Shown here piece after piece: positions 42,851-51,118 of a stretch of 64,000 nt of DNA; the stretch's first letter is position 1, and each line of letters opens with the position of its first letter. A program made the position numbers and the translations under genes. The notes beneath the pieces are model-generated. The model ran no database searches and was not told the origin of the DNA. It was given only the letters and a program-made list of their open reading frames with translations. The stretch is from Myxococcota bacterium. Its GTDB lineage: Bacteria > Myxococcota_A > UBA796 > JAFGLY01. Where the stretch lies: positions 18,251 to 82,250 of the forward strand of contig JAJRWT010000095.1 of assembly GCA_024276675.1 (NCBI GenBank). Reading direction: 5' to 3'.

Positions 42851-45800
42851 TCACTGTTCGCCGTAGGGCTGGGCATGGCGCCTCAAGCGATCCAGCTCGA
42901 TGGAGCGACCCGGCTCCAGGCGTTGGAAGCGACGCGGGTGGCAGGTGAGCACGATAACCTGGAACTCCCGGGCCGCATCGCGCAGGATGCGCACCATCTG
43001 TACGAAACGCCCGTCGTCGGTCCAACCCATGGTGTCGTCCAGTATGAGCGGCAGGGAGGAGTTGTCCGGGTCGCGCGCCAGTACCCTTGCCAGGGCCAGG
43101 CGCACTATCACCGAGAGTTGTTCGCGGGTGCCGCCGGAAAGCTGGGAGAAGGATTCTTCGGTGCCGCGACGTATGATCTTGTCCAGGGTGAGATCTGGGG
43201 TCATGCGAATGTCGGTGCCGGGACGGATCACCCCGAGGTAGGGGCGGGCTTCCTGGACCACCGGGGCCAGGAAACGAGCCTGGGCGCGTTGATAGGCGGA
43301 TTCCACGGTCTCTGCCAGGAGGCGGGCGGCGGCCGCGGCCCGTTCCACCCGGGCGAGAGTGTCCCGGGCTTCGTTTGCCTCGACCTGGGCCTCGGCCAGT
43401 CGTTCGAAGTGGCCTTCCACCGCGGCCCGGTCCAACAGGGCCCGCAGGGCCGCCAGTTGTTGGCCCAGATCCTGTTCTTTTTCCTCGGCCTGGATCAAGG
43501 CGTGCCGGGCTCGTTCCAACTCCCCCTCCAGCAGTTGAGGCGCTGCGCGCTCCAGCTCCTGCTTTGCGCTGTCCAGGGCATCCGATGCCGCTCGCGCGGT
43601 CTGCCGGGCCTCTTCCAGGCGCTGCTCCGCCTGGGCGTCGGAGAGCTGGCCGCGGTCGTGTTCCAACCTGGTTTCCAGGTCCGCCAGGTCGCGTTCGAGA
43701 CGCTCCAGTTGGGATTCAGACTGTTGCAGCATTCCTGCCAGCTCGGCTCGGCGCTCCCTGGCCCTCCCCGTGGCGAGCACGAGTTCTTCGAGCCGGTCCT
43801 GCGCCTGGCTCAATCGCGCATCCAGCTCCTCCAGTTGTTCCTGCAGACGGTGCTGTGGGGCGGGATCATCTTCATCGGTGGGTTCGTGGGGAGCCGACGG
43901 GGCCTGGGGCTCCGGCGGGGCGGGATCATCTTCATCGGTGGGTTCGTGGGGAGCCGACTGGGCCTGGGGCTCCGGCGGGGCGTCTCCCCCTGACGTGTCG
44001 TCGGGAGCCGACTGGGCTTGGGGCTCCGGCGGGGCCTGGGGCTCCGGCGGGGCGGCGGCTTCATCCGTGGGTTCGTCGGGAGCCGACGGGGCCTGGGGCT
44101 CCGGCGGGGCGGCGGCTTCCACCGCTGCCTTCAATGCCTGGATACCCTGGGGCGCCAGCAGGGAGAGTCGCTCGCGGAGCCCTTCCACCTGCTGGGCAAG
44201 GGTGACACCACGTTGCCAGCTCTCCGCCGCTTGTTTCATGTCGTCCAGCCCGGCTGTGGACAGGGCTCGCCGGAGTTCCTCCTGGATGCGCTCCAGGGCT
44301 GCGTCGGTTTCTGCGCCGGCTTCGCCGGGCACCAGTTCCCAGGTGATCCCCCCCGGCAGCTCACCTCCAAGAGGTTCCTTGACAGCGATGGGGGCCGGTT
44401 TCCCGGGAAAGTGGACGGCAGCCGCCAGCGATGCGCACTCCGAATCGGCGGCGCGCTGTTGTTCCAGCAGGGAGTCCAGTCTCGAAGCCAGTCGGGCGGT
44501 GACCGGGTTGGCTTCCAGGTCGATTTCCACCTTGCGCCGTCGTTCCTGTATTTCGCTGGCCAAGGCAAGGCGTTTGCTTGTCTGCTCGTGCTGGGCACGG
44601 AGCTGCTCCACCGCCTTGCGCAGGGCCTCCAGGCCGTCCGGGGCCAGGGTATCCAGGGCGGCCTGGGTGTCGCGTAGGGCTGCGTTGGTGTCTTTCCATC
44701 GGCGCCCCTGATCACGGGCTTGTTCCATTGATTGCAGGTCCACGGCCTGCAAGGCTTCTTCCAGGGCGGTCTTTGCCGAGTCCAGGCGGGCGCCCGCCCG
44801 TTGGAGTTCCTCGCCACCGGGGACGATGTGCAGTTCGGCGGTCTGGTCCAGGCTGAGGTTCGCCGGACGGGTGAAGGTCCATTCCCTGGTTTCGCCACTG
44901 GACATGGCAACGGATTCTTCCCGGGTGCTGACTGAGATTCCCCGCAGGGCGCGGACCTGGATGCGGGTGCCCACGGTCGCTGCTCGGGCACGGGCCAGGA
45001 CCAGCTCCTGTTCCAGTGATTCCAGCCTCTGAATGACCTGGTCGCTCACCGGGTTGCTGTCGAGTTGCTCTTGCAGGGCCCGACACCTGGAGAAGGTGCT
45101 CTCTGCCCTGGCCAGGTTGGCTTCTTCGCGTTTCAGGGCTTCGCGGAGTTGGGCTTCCTCGCGGGACAGGGGGGCCAGTCCCTTGGGAGCTTGCGTGGCG
45201 AGCTGGGCATCCAGGCGCTGGGCAAGCGACTCCAGCTCGATGCGCCGACCCCGGTGCTCCCGTGCAAGGGCCGGAGTTGCCAGCGAGATGCTCCCCAGGA
45301 GTTCGTCCAGGGCGGCCTGGCTCCCACGTAGCTCGGTCAGGGCTTTTGCAAGGCCGGGGCGGGCGGGTTGCAGGCTGATTTCGCCCAGCCCCTGGACGGG
45401 AAAGACGCGCTCCCGACCCGCCGCCAGTACCAGGGTTTCGCCAGGGAGCAGCCCATGTAGGCTCAGGCGAGAGCCCTCCATCCGAAGCTTCTGGGCATGG
45501 TCCCGACGAGCTTCGTCCAGGTCGCGCAGGTCACGGTAGGAGGATTCGTCCAGCGTAGTCTCGAGTTCTTCTTCCAGGGCGGCGAGTTGTTCCACCAGGG
45601 AGTTTGCAAGTTGCATGTTCCTGGAGAGCCGGCGAAATTCGCGTATACGCCGGGCAAGCTCCAGCGAGCGGGCGAGCCTCTCGCGATCCTGGCGAAGCCC
45701 CAGGACCAGCTCTTGCTGTTTCGATTGCAGCTCGGCCGCCTGGAGTTCTTCCTGGCGCCGCTGTTCGAGAAGCGCGGCCAGCTCGGCAGAGTCGGATGCT

Positions 45801-46759
45801 TTCTGCTGGTGGCGGGCCTTCATGTCGGCCAGCTCCGCCACCAGGGCCTGGCGAGCCTCCAGGCGTTGCTGGGCGGTCTCCAGGCGAGCGGCGGCGGCGT
45901 CGTGCTTTTGCTTGTTGAGGGCCAGTTCCGCCTTCAGGGCTTCCAGGTTCGCGGCATCTCGTTCCGCCTGGCGCTTCTCGGCGGCCAGCAGAGGCCTTTC
46001 CCCGGCAAGTTCCCGGATCTGGGCTTCCAGGGAATCGTGGCGCTGGGCCTGGTCGTGGATGTTGTCCATCGCGGCCTGGATGGAGGCGACCCTGGCGGTG
46101 GCTTCGTCGTGGCGTTGCCGGGCCCGGGCCAGTTCCCCGGTAGGCCGCCACTTGATGGGAGTCCAGTAGCGAGCGGCTTCTTCCATGACGAGAGTGCGGA
46201 TTTGTTCGCCGTGCCGCCCACCGGCTATCTGCCCCACCTGGCGGGCGATGGCATCTTGTAATGCCCCCCTGGCTTCCCCGCCCAGATCCCGCCCCGGATC
46301 GGCGAAGGCGGCTTCGTCCTGGGTGACCCACAACAGGCTCCATATGCCCATGTCCTGCCGGCGTGCCCCGGTTCGGCCGGGCTTGTTGGAGCCCAGGAGG
46401 AGCTGAAGCTGTTCTTCGGCTTCCTGGCCGGTGAAGACCTGGTTGCCATCGTTCAGCTCGGCGATGGCCCGTACCAGGAAACGCTTGTGGAGCTGCCAGG
46501 TACTCCCGCGGAGTTGGAAGGTGACCCACACCTCGGGGGCCAGGCGGGTGTTGTGGGGCTGCAGGGCGCGAATTCCCTTGTGCCCCGAGCTGTGTCGTTC
46601 GAAGAAGGCGCATCGCAGGGCTTCTATCGCGGTGGTCTTGCCTGTTTCGTTTTGGCCCGAGATCAAGGTGATGCCCGGATCGAATGGGCCCAGGTCCACC
46701 TTTCCCCGTAGAACGCCGACGTTGGCGAGCGCCAGCCGCAGGATGCGCAGGCCCTTCAC
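42851..46759 (-). CDS. SbcC/YhaN-like SMC-type ATPase without zinc hook
   Basis: 1302 aa from a GTG at 46759 that overlaps the stop of the nuclease gene (GTGA). Walker A is LISGQNETGKTTAIEALRC; the signature motif is SFSQLSGGTREQLSVIVRLA; Walker B is LPLILDDTMGWTDDGR; the D/H-loop is VIVLTCHPRRF. Between the heads lie long coiled coils (about residues 200-880 and 1000-1180). The CxxC zinc hook of Rad50/SbcC is absent. Instead, residues about 900-1005 are a Pro/Glu/Asp-rich repeat (PPEPQAPSAPDEPTDE units). With its partner it should form an ATP-dependent DNA-end-processing nuclease complex. A FG linker in mid-arm (GETLVLAAGRERVFPV) suggests small beta domains. Confidence 0.85.
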   Translation of the reverse strand: MKGLRILRLALANVGVLRGKVDLGPFDPGITLISGQNETGKTTAIEALRCAFFERHSSGHKGIRALQPHNTRLAPEVWVTFQLRGSTWQLHKRFLVRAIAELNDGNQVFTGQEAEEQLQLLLGSNKPGRTGARRQDMGIWSLLWVTQDEAAFADPGRDLGGEARGALQDAIARQVGQIAGGRHGEQIRTLVMEEAARYWTPIKWRPTGELARARQRHDEATARVASIQAAMDNIHDQAQRHDSLEAQIRELAGERPLLAAEKRQAERDAANLEALKAELALNKQKHDAAAARLETAQQRLEARQALVAELADMKARHQQKASDSAELAALLEQRRQEELQAAELQSKQQELVLGLRQDRERLARSLELARRIREFRRLSRNMQLANSLVEQLAALEEELETTLDESSYRDLRDLDEARRDHAQKLRMEGSRLSLHGLLPGETLVLAAGRERVFPVQGLGEISLQPARPGLAKALTELRGSQAALDELLGSISLATPALAREHRGRRIELESLAQRLDAQLATQAPKGLAPLSREEAQLREALKREEANLARAESTFSRCRALQEQLDSNPVSDQVIQRLESLEQELVLARARAATVGTRIQVRALRGISVSTREESVAMSSGETREWTFTRPANLSLDQTAELHIVPGGEELQRAGARLDSAKTALEEALQAVDLQSMEQARDQGRRWKDTNAALRDTQAALDTLAPDGLEALRKAVEQLRAQHEQTSKRLALASEIQERRRKVEIDLEANPVTARLASRLDSLLEQQRAADSECASLAAAVHFPGKPAPIAVKEPLGGELPGGITWELVPGEAGAETDAALERIQEELRRALSTAGLDDMKQAAESWQRGVTLAQQVEGLRERLSLLAPQGIQALKAAVEAAAPPEPQAPSAPDEPTDEAAAPPEPQAPPEPQAQSAPDDTSGGDAPPEPQAQSAPHEPTDEDDPAPPEPQAPSAPHEPTDEDDPAPQHRLQEQLEELDARLSQAQDRLEELVLATGRARERRAELAGMLQQSESQLERLERDLADLETRLEHDRGQLSDAQAEQRLEEARQTARAASDALDSAKQELERAAPQLLEGELERARHALIQAEEKEQDLGQQLAALRALLDRAAVEGHFERLAEAQVEANEARDTLARVERAAAAARLLAETVESAYQRAQARFLAPVVQEARPYLGVIRPGTDIRMTPDLTLDKIIRRGTEESFSQLSGGTREQLSVIVRLALARVLARDPDNSSLPLILDDTMGWTDDGRFVQMVRILRDAAREFQVIVLTCHPRRFQRLEPGRSIELDRLRRHAQPYGEQ
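43861..44120. repeat. coding tandem repeats for a Pro/Glu/Asp linker
   Basis: Near-identical 45-60 bp units built on TCATCGGTGGGTTCGTGGGG and GCCTGGGGCTCCGGCGGGGC. They encode PPEPQAPSAPHEPTDEDDPA-type repeats inside the SbcC-like protein. The copy number is probably variable between strains. Confidence 0.75.
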
Positions 46760-47877
46760 GGCGACACCTGGTGGTGCAGGCGGTAGAGCAGCCGCAGCGC
46801 ACGGTCGGCGTCTGGGCCTGGTTGTTCCGCGAGGGTATCCACCACCTCGCGCATCCAGCCTTCCCTGGCGATTTCGTCCAGTTGCTCTTGTCGCACCAGG
46901 ACCTGGAGTGATTCGTCGCGCAGTCGCATCCAACGAAAACGGTCGGCGGCGGAATCCAGTATCTCGGAGCGAAGCCGGGCGTAGAGGGCGGCGTCCATGG
47001 TGCCCCGCAGCCGCAGTTCCAGCAAGCAGTCGGTTTTTTCGGGGATGGCGTCCAGTTGCTTGGCCAGCGCCGCGAGGTCGTGCTGGTCGTCGAGTTCATG
47101 TTCCATGCGTAGCCATCGCAGTGATTGGACCGTGATGGGGGTGACCTCGGGTGAAGCGCCCGGCTGGGCGATCTCCACCAGCAGGACCTTGCCCGGGTCC
47201 CGTTCCTTGAAGCGCGTGGCCTCCGGAGTGCCCGAGTACCATGTTCGCTGGTTCACCTGGAAGCAACCGTGCCAGTCGCCCAGGGCCAGGTAGTCCAGGG
47301 CTGCTCGCTCCGCCGTGTGCAGCGAGATGGCGGTGCGCAGTTCGTACTGGTCGTCGGTCATGCCGGCCAGCACCTCGCGGATGCCCCCGTGGGCCAGTCC
47401 GATTCGAATGACGCCCGCTGGGCCGAAGTCCGGTTGCAGGTGAGCGGCGGGATCTTCCAGGGTCACACGTTCCAGCAGGGGGCAGGGAAGCAGGCAGGCG
47501 TCTTCCCGCAGAGGTACAGGGTCCTTGCTGGCCAGTACGTGCACGTTGGAGGGGCATTCCCGCTGCCAGAGCGCGCTGCGGTACAGGGAATCGGGGGTGT
47601 GGGGATCGTGGTTGCCTGGCAACAGGTAGACCGGCCGGTCCAAGTCCCGCAGGGTATCGAGGGCCTTGCGCACGGTGCCCGGCCGGAGGGCGTGGTTTTC
47701 GAAGACATCGCCCGCCACCAGGATGAAGGCGACGCCTTGGTCCCTGGCCACCTGCAGGATGCGGCGAACCGTGCGCAGCCGGGCGTTGCGCACCTCGGCG
47801 CCGGCGTCTCCGGGGATGTACGCGGCCCGCAGGCCCAGTTGCCAGTCCGCGGTGTGGAGAAAACGAAGCGTTGCCAT
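46756..47877 (-). CDS. sbcD: SbcD/YhaO-like metallophosphoesterase (DNA exonuclease)
   Basis: 373 aa from the ATG at 47877, where the phosphoesterase domain begins (MATLRFLHTADWQLGLRAAY). Metal motifs in order: HTADWQ, FILVAGDVFEN, VYLLPGNHDPHTP, IGLAHGG, LALGDWHGCFQVN, RTWYSGTPEATRF. This is the Mre11/SbcD family: Mn2+-dependent nuclease that works with an SbcC-type ATPase, coded directly downstream with a 4-bp start/stop overlap. The C-terminal about 110 residues are a helical region that likely contacts the ATPase coiled coil. Upstream 47878-48122 is the divergent promoter region with the Gly/Arg-rich membrane protein. Confidence 0.85.
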   Translation of the reverse strand: MATLRFLHTADWQLGLRAAYIPGDAGAEVRNARLRTVRRILQVARDQGVAFILVAGDVFENHALRPGTVRKALDTLRDLDRPVYLLPGNHDPHTPDSLYRSALWQRECPSNVHVLASKDPVPLREDACLLPCPLLERVTLEDPAAHLQPDFGPAGVIRIGLAHGGIREVLAGMTDDQYELRTAISLHTAERAALDYLALGDWHGCFQVNQRTWYSGTPEATRFKERDPGKVLLVEIAQPGASPEVTPITVQSLRWLRMEHELDDQHDLAALAKQLDAIPEKTDCLLELRLRGTMDAALYARLRSEILDSAADRFRWMRLRDESLQVLVRQEQLDEIAREGWMREVVDTLAEQPGPDADRALRLLYRLHHQVSP

Positions 47878-48122
47878 GGGCTGCCCTCTGCTTGGCGGGG
47901 TGTTGCACGTAACACGGGGGAGGCCGGTGTCGTCGTGATGGAGAGGACTCTTCCGGGAGGAGTTCCAGCCAACTCCGCCCTGGCATGTTGGAACCATGGC
48001 AGAACAGTATTGCGGGAGTTTCCCGTGGCCGCAGCGTTCGGCTCCACTCCCGGCGGGAGAGATTTTTCCCCACACGAAAGCCCGAGGGGCAGTTATTATG
48101 GACACTTCTTTAGGAGGAACCC

Positions 48123-48533
48123 ATGAACATCCCGTTGTACTTCCTGCGAGGCCATCCTCTTTCGCACCGACCCGGCAGGTCCTTTTCGGGATCACTGTTG
48201 CGCGGTCCCGGAGGCCGTGGCGGCGGTGGTGGGCGCCGCGGCGGTGGTGGCCGCTCCCATCGCCCTGCCCGTGCTCCCCGTGCCGCTCCGCGTGGCGGGG
48301 CGCGCCGCATCAACCCCACGAGAGGCCCCCATCGCGGGATAGGGCGCATACCCGGAAGGCGCGGTTTCATGCGTTTTCGAAGGCCCAGGGGGCCATGGGG
48401 CTGGGGTCTGGGTGGCTGTGGTTGCCTCGTCCTGGTCATCGTGGTGTGTATCGTGGCATGGGTGAGCTACAGCAGCTTCCAGGGCAGCGGAACCAACTTT
48501 GGAACCCAGACAAGGCAGCACGGTCGTCGATAG
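48123..48533 (+). CDS. Gly/Arg-rich small single-TM protein
   Basis: 136 aa with AGGAGG 5 nt before the ATG, the strongest ribosome site in the window. Residues about 18-85 are Arg/Gly-rich low complexity (RGGGGRSHRPARAPRAAPRG, with RIPGRRGFMRFRRPRGP), RGG-like and possibly nucleic-acid binding. A Gly/Cys stretch GWGLGGCGC leads into one TM helix (LVLVIVVCIVAWVSYSSF). The positive N-side predicts a cytoplasmic N-terminus. Function unknown. Confidence 0.6.
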   Translation: MNIPLYFLRGHPLSHRPGRSFSGSLLRGPGGRGGGGGRRGGGGRSHRPARAPRAAPRGGARRINPTRGPHRGIGRIPGRRGFMRFRRPRGPWGWGLGGCGCLVLVIVVCIVAWVSYSSFQGSGTNFGTQTRQHGRR

Positions 48534-48539
48534 GAGCCC

Positions 48540-48637
48540 TCATTCAAAGGTAATGGCCAGGTCTTCGGTGCCCGTGACGCCGGAGACGGTGGTGGAGGTG
48601 ATGGTGGAATCAACGGTGGATTTTTCCCGACGGCTCC
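48540..48637 (-). pseudogene. C-terminal remnant of an unknown gene ending in a family A terminus
   Basis: On the minus strand the segment reads STVDSTITSTTVSGVTGTED followed by LAITFE and a stop at 48540, a plausible protein C-terminus. It is directly preceded by a family A end (GGAGCCGTCGGGAAA, 48623-48637) and then by family B element B1. The rest of the gene is missing. Too short to assign. Confidence 0.35.
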
Positions 48638-48644
48638 TAGCATG

Positions 48645-48806
48645 TTCCCGTCCGGAAATGGCTCCCTTCGCCGCGCCGGCCCATTCCTTCGCCAGGCACG
48701 CCCGTACAACCACTTGAAATAGCGCTGCTATTCCTGCGGGTCGCCCGGACGCACCTGGCTCGAAAGCGACTCGGCCTTGCTCGGTCCGCCTTTTCCGGAT
48801 GGGAAC
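48645..48806 (+). repeat. family B MITE-like element, copy B1 (162 bp)
   Basis: Termini TTCCCGTCCGGAAATGGC and CTTTTCCGGATGGGAAC are inverted. A central palindrome AAATAGCGCTGCTATTCC is present. It is flanked by perfect 7-bp direct repeats TAGCATG (48638-48644 and 48807-48813). The stop codon of the adjacent BKACE gene uses the last base of the element. Confidence 0.9.
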
Positions 48807-49714
48807 TAGCATGGAGAGCCATGGGCGGGTACGGGCGAAATGCCGAGAATCTCGCGTGCCTGGCTGGCGGAGGCCGGCTGCCGGCCCAGGTCCAGAGCCA
48901 GGGCTACAGCTTTTTCCACCAACGGGGCGTTGCCATGGGCCATGCTGCCATCTGGCAGGTAGAAGTTGTCTTCCAGGCCCACCCGGATGTTGCCGCCCAT
49001 GGCCAGGGCCGCGGCCACCAGGCGCCATTGCAGCTTGCCTATGCCTATGACCTGCCAGTGGCTCTCGGCGGGCAGGATCTCGGACATGTGCAGGAGGGTC
49101 TTGACCGTGGGATGGGCTCCACCCAGCACGCCCAGCACCAGCGAGAAGTCCAGCGGGGGGCGTAGCAGGCCCATGTCCAGCAGGGGTACGGCGTTGCGAA
49201 TGTGCCCGGTGTCGAAGCATTCCAGCTCCGGTCGCACTCCATGATCCTTCATGACCCGCAAGAATGTGATGATGTCGGCAAAGGGGTTCTGGAAGACGTG
49301 ATCGTGGTAGAAACGTTTTTTTCGGGGACTGTATATTGCATAGTTCATGGAGCCCATGTTCAGGGCGGCCACATCGGGACGGGCCGCCCCGATGTGGCGA
49401 CACCTTTCGGCGGCGGGCAGGCCTATGCCACCGGTGGAAAAGTTGATGATGACATCCGATACCTGGCGTATCCTGCGGGCGATGTCCTGGAAGACCTCGG
49501 GTCGCCAGCATGGGGAGCCGTCGGGTTCGCGACCGTGGATGTGAACCATGGCCGCCCCGGCCTGGGCGGCTCTTTTTGCTTCCCGGGCGATCTCTTCGGG
49601 ACTGTAGGGTATGTGGGCGCAGTGGGACCTGTCGGGGAGTACGCCGTTCAAGGCGGCGGTGATGATCACCAGGTCACGGTCTGCAACAGGAACAGGAACC
49701 GAGGATGGACTCAT
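48806..49714 (-). CDS. beta-keto acid cleavage enzyme (BKACE, former DUF849)
   Basis: 302 aa. Family motifs: VIITAALNGVLPDRSHCAHIP, AAMVHIHGREPDGSPCWRP (Zn-binding HxH), INFSTGG, DVAALNMGSMNYAIYSPR, ECFDTGH, FSLVLGVLGGAHPTV, WQVIGIGKLQ, GGNIRVGLEDNFYLPDG. BKACE enzymes use acetyl-CoA to cleave beta-keto acids, giving acetoacetate and a new acyl-CoA. The ATG overlaps the enoyl-CoA hydratase stop by 4 bp. It is the last gene of the branched-chain acyl-CoA operon, where HMG-CoA lyase would be expected. The stop codon is made at the junction with repeat B1, so the C-terminus may have been altered by the insertion. Confidence 0.85.
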   Translation of the reverse strand: MSPSSVPVPVADRDLVIITAALNGVLPDRSHCAHIPYSPEEIAREAKRAAQAGAAMVHIHGREPDGSPCWRPEVFQDIARRIRQVSDVIINFSTGGIGLPAAERCRHIGAARPDVAALNMGSMNYAIYSPRKKRFYHDHVFQNPFADIITFLRVMKDHGVRPELECFDTGHIRNAVPLLDMGLLRPPLDFSLVLGVLGGAHPTVKTLLHMSEILPAESHWQVIGIGKLQWRLVAAALAMGGNIRVGLEDNFYLPDGSMAHGNAPLVEKAVALALDLGRQPASASQAREILGISPVPAHGSPC

Positions 49715-50502
49715 GGCTCATTCCCCCGCCAGGCCGGCTCTCTTCTTTCCATGAAGGCGGCCACTCCTTCACGGAACTCCACGGAACGGATGTTTTCCGA
49801 GAAATGGGCAGCCATGGAATCTATGGCCTGGTGTAGATGGTCTTCCATCACCTGCCGCACCGCCGCCTTTCCCATGGCAAGGGCCATGGGGCCACCCTTC
49901 AGTACTTCTTCCACCAGGGATTGAACCTGCGCGTCAAGTTGGGTACGGGGGACCGACCTGTGTATCAGGCCCATCTGGAGAGCTTCGTCGGCAAGTACCC
50001 GCCTGCCCGTCAGGGCCATGTCCATGGCCTTCCTGGGCCCCAGGGCGCCATGGAGCAGGGGCATCACCATGTAGGGGAAGAGGCCCACGCGAACTTCCGG
50101 GGTTGAGAAGAACACGTCGTCGGCGGCAACCGCCAGGTCACAGGCCAGCAGTAGACCCATCCCCCCCCCAAGCGTGTGGCCATTCACCCGGGCCACCGTG
50201 GGAAGGGGAAATCGTAGCAGGGCATGGAGCATGTCTGCAAAAAGATTTTGTGGGCTGGCAGGGCTGGGTCCAGCTCTGAGCAGGGAAGCCGTGTCCTTCA
50301 GATCGGCGCCGGCACAGAATGCTCTTTCTCCCTGGCCCGTTATGCACAAGATCCTGACTCTCTTGTCGGCGGATAGTCGTTCCAGGCAGCTCAAGATACC
50401 AATCAAGACATCGGAATTCAGCGTGTTTCTGGCTTCCTGGCGCCGGATTTCGATTGTTGCCACGGATCCTTTCAGGGTGCAAGCCGTTGATTCATGTTTC
50501 AT
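49711..50502 (-). CDS. enoyl-CoA hydratase family, methylglutaconyl-CoA hydratase-like
   Basis: 263 aa from the ATG at 50502. Crotonase motifs: AFCAGADLKD and NGHTLGGGMGLLLACDLAVA (oxyanion hole), then FFSTPEVRVGLFPYMVMPLL. The first catalytic Glu of mitochondrial crotonase is Gly here (GGGMG) while the second is kept (PEVRVGL). This combination is typical of LiuC/AUH-type methylglutaconyl-CoA hydratases. It would hydrate 3-methylglutaconyl-CoA made by the carboxylase encoded upstream. It sits between the biotin carrier gene (16 bp) and BKACE (4-bp overlap), which supports a common pathway. Confidence 0.82.
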   Translation of the reverse strand: MKHESTACTLKGSVATIEIRRQEARNTLNSDVLIGILSCLERLSADKRVRILCITGQGERAFCAGADLKDTASLLRAGPSPASPQNLFADMLHALLRFPLPTVARVNGHTLGGGMGLLLACDLAVAADDVFFSTPEVRVGLFPYMVMPLLHGALGPRKAMDMALTGRRVLADEALQMGLIHRSVPRTQLDAQVQSLVEEVLKGGPMALAMGKAAVRQVMEDHLHQAIDSMAAHFSENIRSVEFREGVAAFMERREPAWRGNEP

Positions 50503-50518
50503 TGGTCGCTCCGCGTTG

Positions 50519-51040
50519 CTATCCGCTGCGTTCAGTTCGCAGCTCGACGAGTGTGTCTCCCACGGCCACCTGCTCACCGGGCTCGTGTGTCACTGTTTTC
50601 ACCACGCCGGCCTGCCCGGCCCGGACGCCTACGCGGCTCTTCATGGCCTCCAGCACCGCCACGACCGTTTCAGGTTCCACCCGGTCGCCAGGCAGCACGC
50701 AAAGCTCAACCAGCTTGCCGTGCATGGGCGCCGTGATGATTCCAGGCCGGGTGCCAGGCTGGGACTTGCTGCCCTGGCTGGCAGCGGGTGTCGAAGGTTC
50801 CAGGGGGAAGCGCTGCCCATTCAGCGCCAGCTCCAACCGCGACCCTATCCTGGCGACGGCCACCCGGAAGACCTTTGGACCCAGCAGCCATGTTCCCGTG
50901 ACGGCATTCCGGGCGGGAGGAGTGAAGTCCAGAGCCTGTTCCCCATCCACGGAAACGCGCAGAGTTCCCTTTTCTTCCTGAGCATCCACCTGGACAGCGT
51001 GACGGACGCCCTGGATGGAGAAAGTGTGTGTGACATGCAT
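50519..51040 (-). CDS. biotin carboxyl carrier protein of acyl-CoA carboxylase
   Basis: 173 aa. The C-terminal about 75 residues are a biotinyl domain (IITAPMHGKLVELCVLPGDR; VVAVLEAMKSRVGVRAGQAG), with Lys of EAMKS as the biotinylation site; Ser replaces the usual Met after it. The first about 95 residues are the BT-like linker domain normally found between biotin carboxylase and BCCP in methylcrotonyl/propionyl-CoA carboxylase alpha chains. Here it is a separate gene, 78 bp after the biotin carboxylase gene. So the alpha chain is split in two. Confidence 0.88.
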   Translation of the reverse strand: MHVTHTFSIQGVRHAVQVDAQEEKGTLRVSVDGEQALDFTPPARNAVTGTWLLGPKVFRVAVARIGSRLELALNGQRFPLEPSTPAASQGSKSQPGTRPGIITAPMHGKLVELCVLPGDRVEPETVVAVLEAMKSRVGVRAGQAGVVKTVTHEPGEQVAVGDTLVELRTERSG

Positions 51041-51118
51041 GGCTGCTCCTTTGCTGTGCGGTGGGGCAGGATGTTTCCAGGGCAGGGTGTGGGGGAGAGG
51101 GTGTTCCGGGGAGATGTG

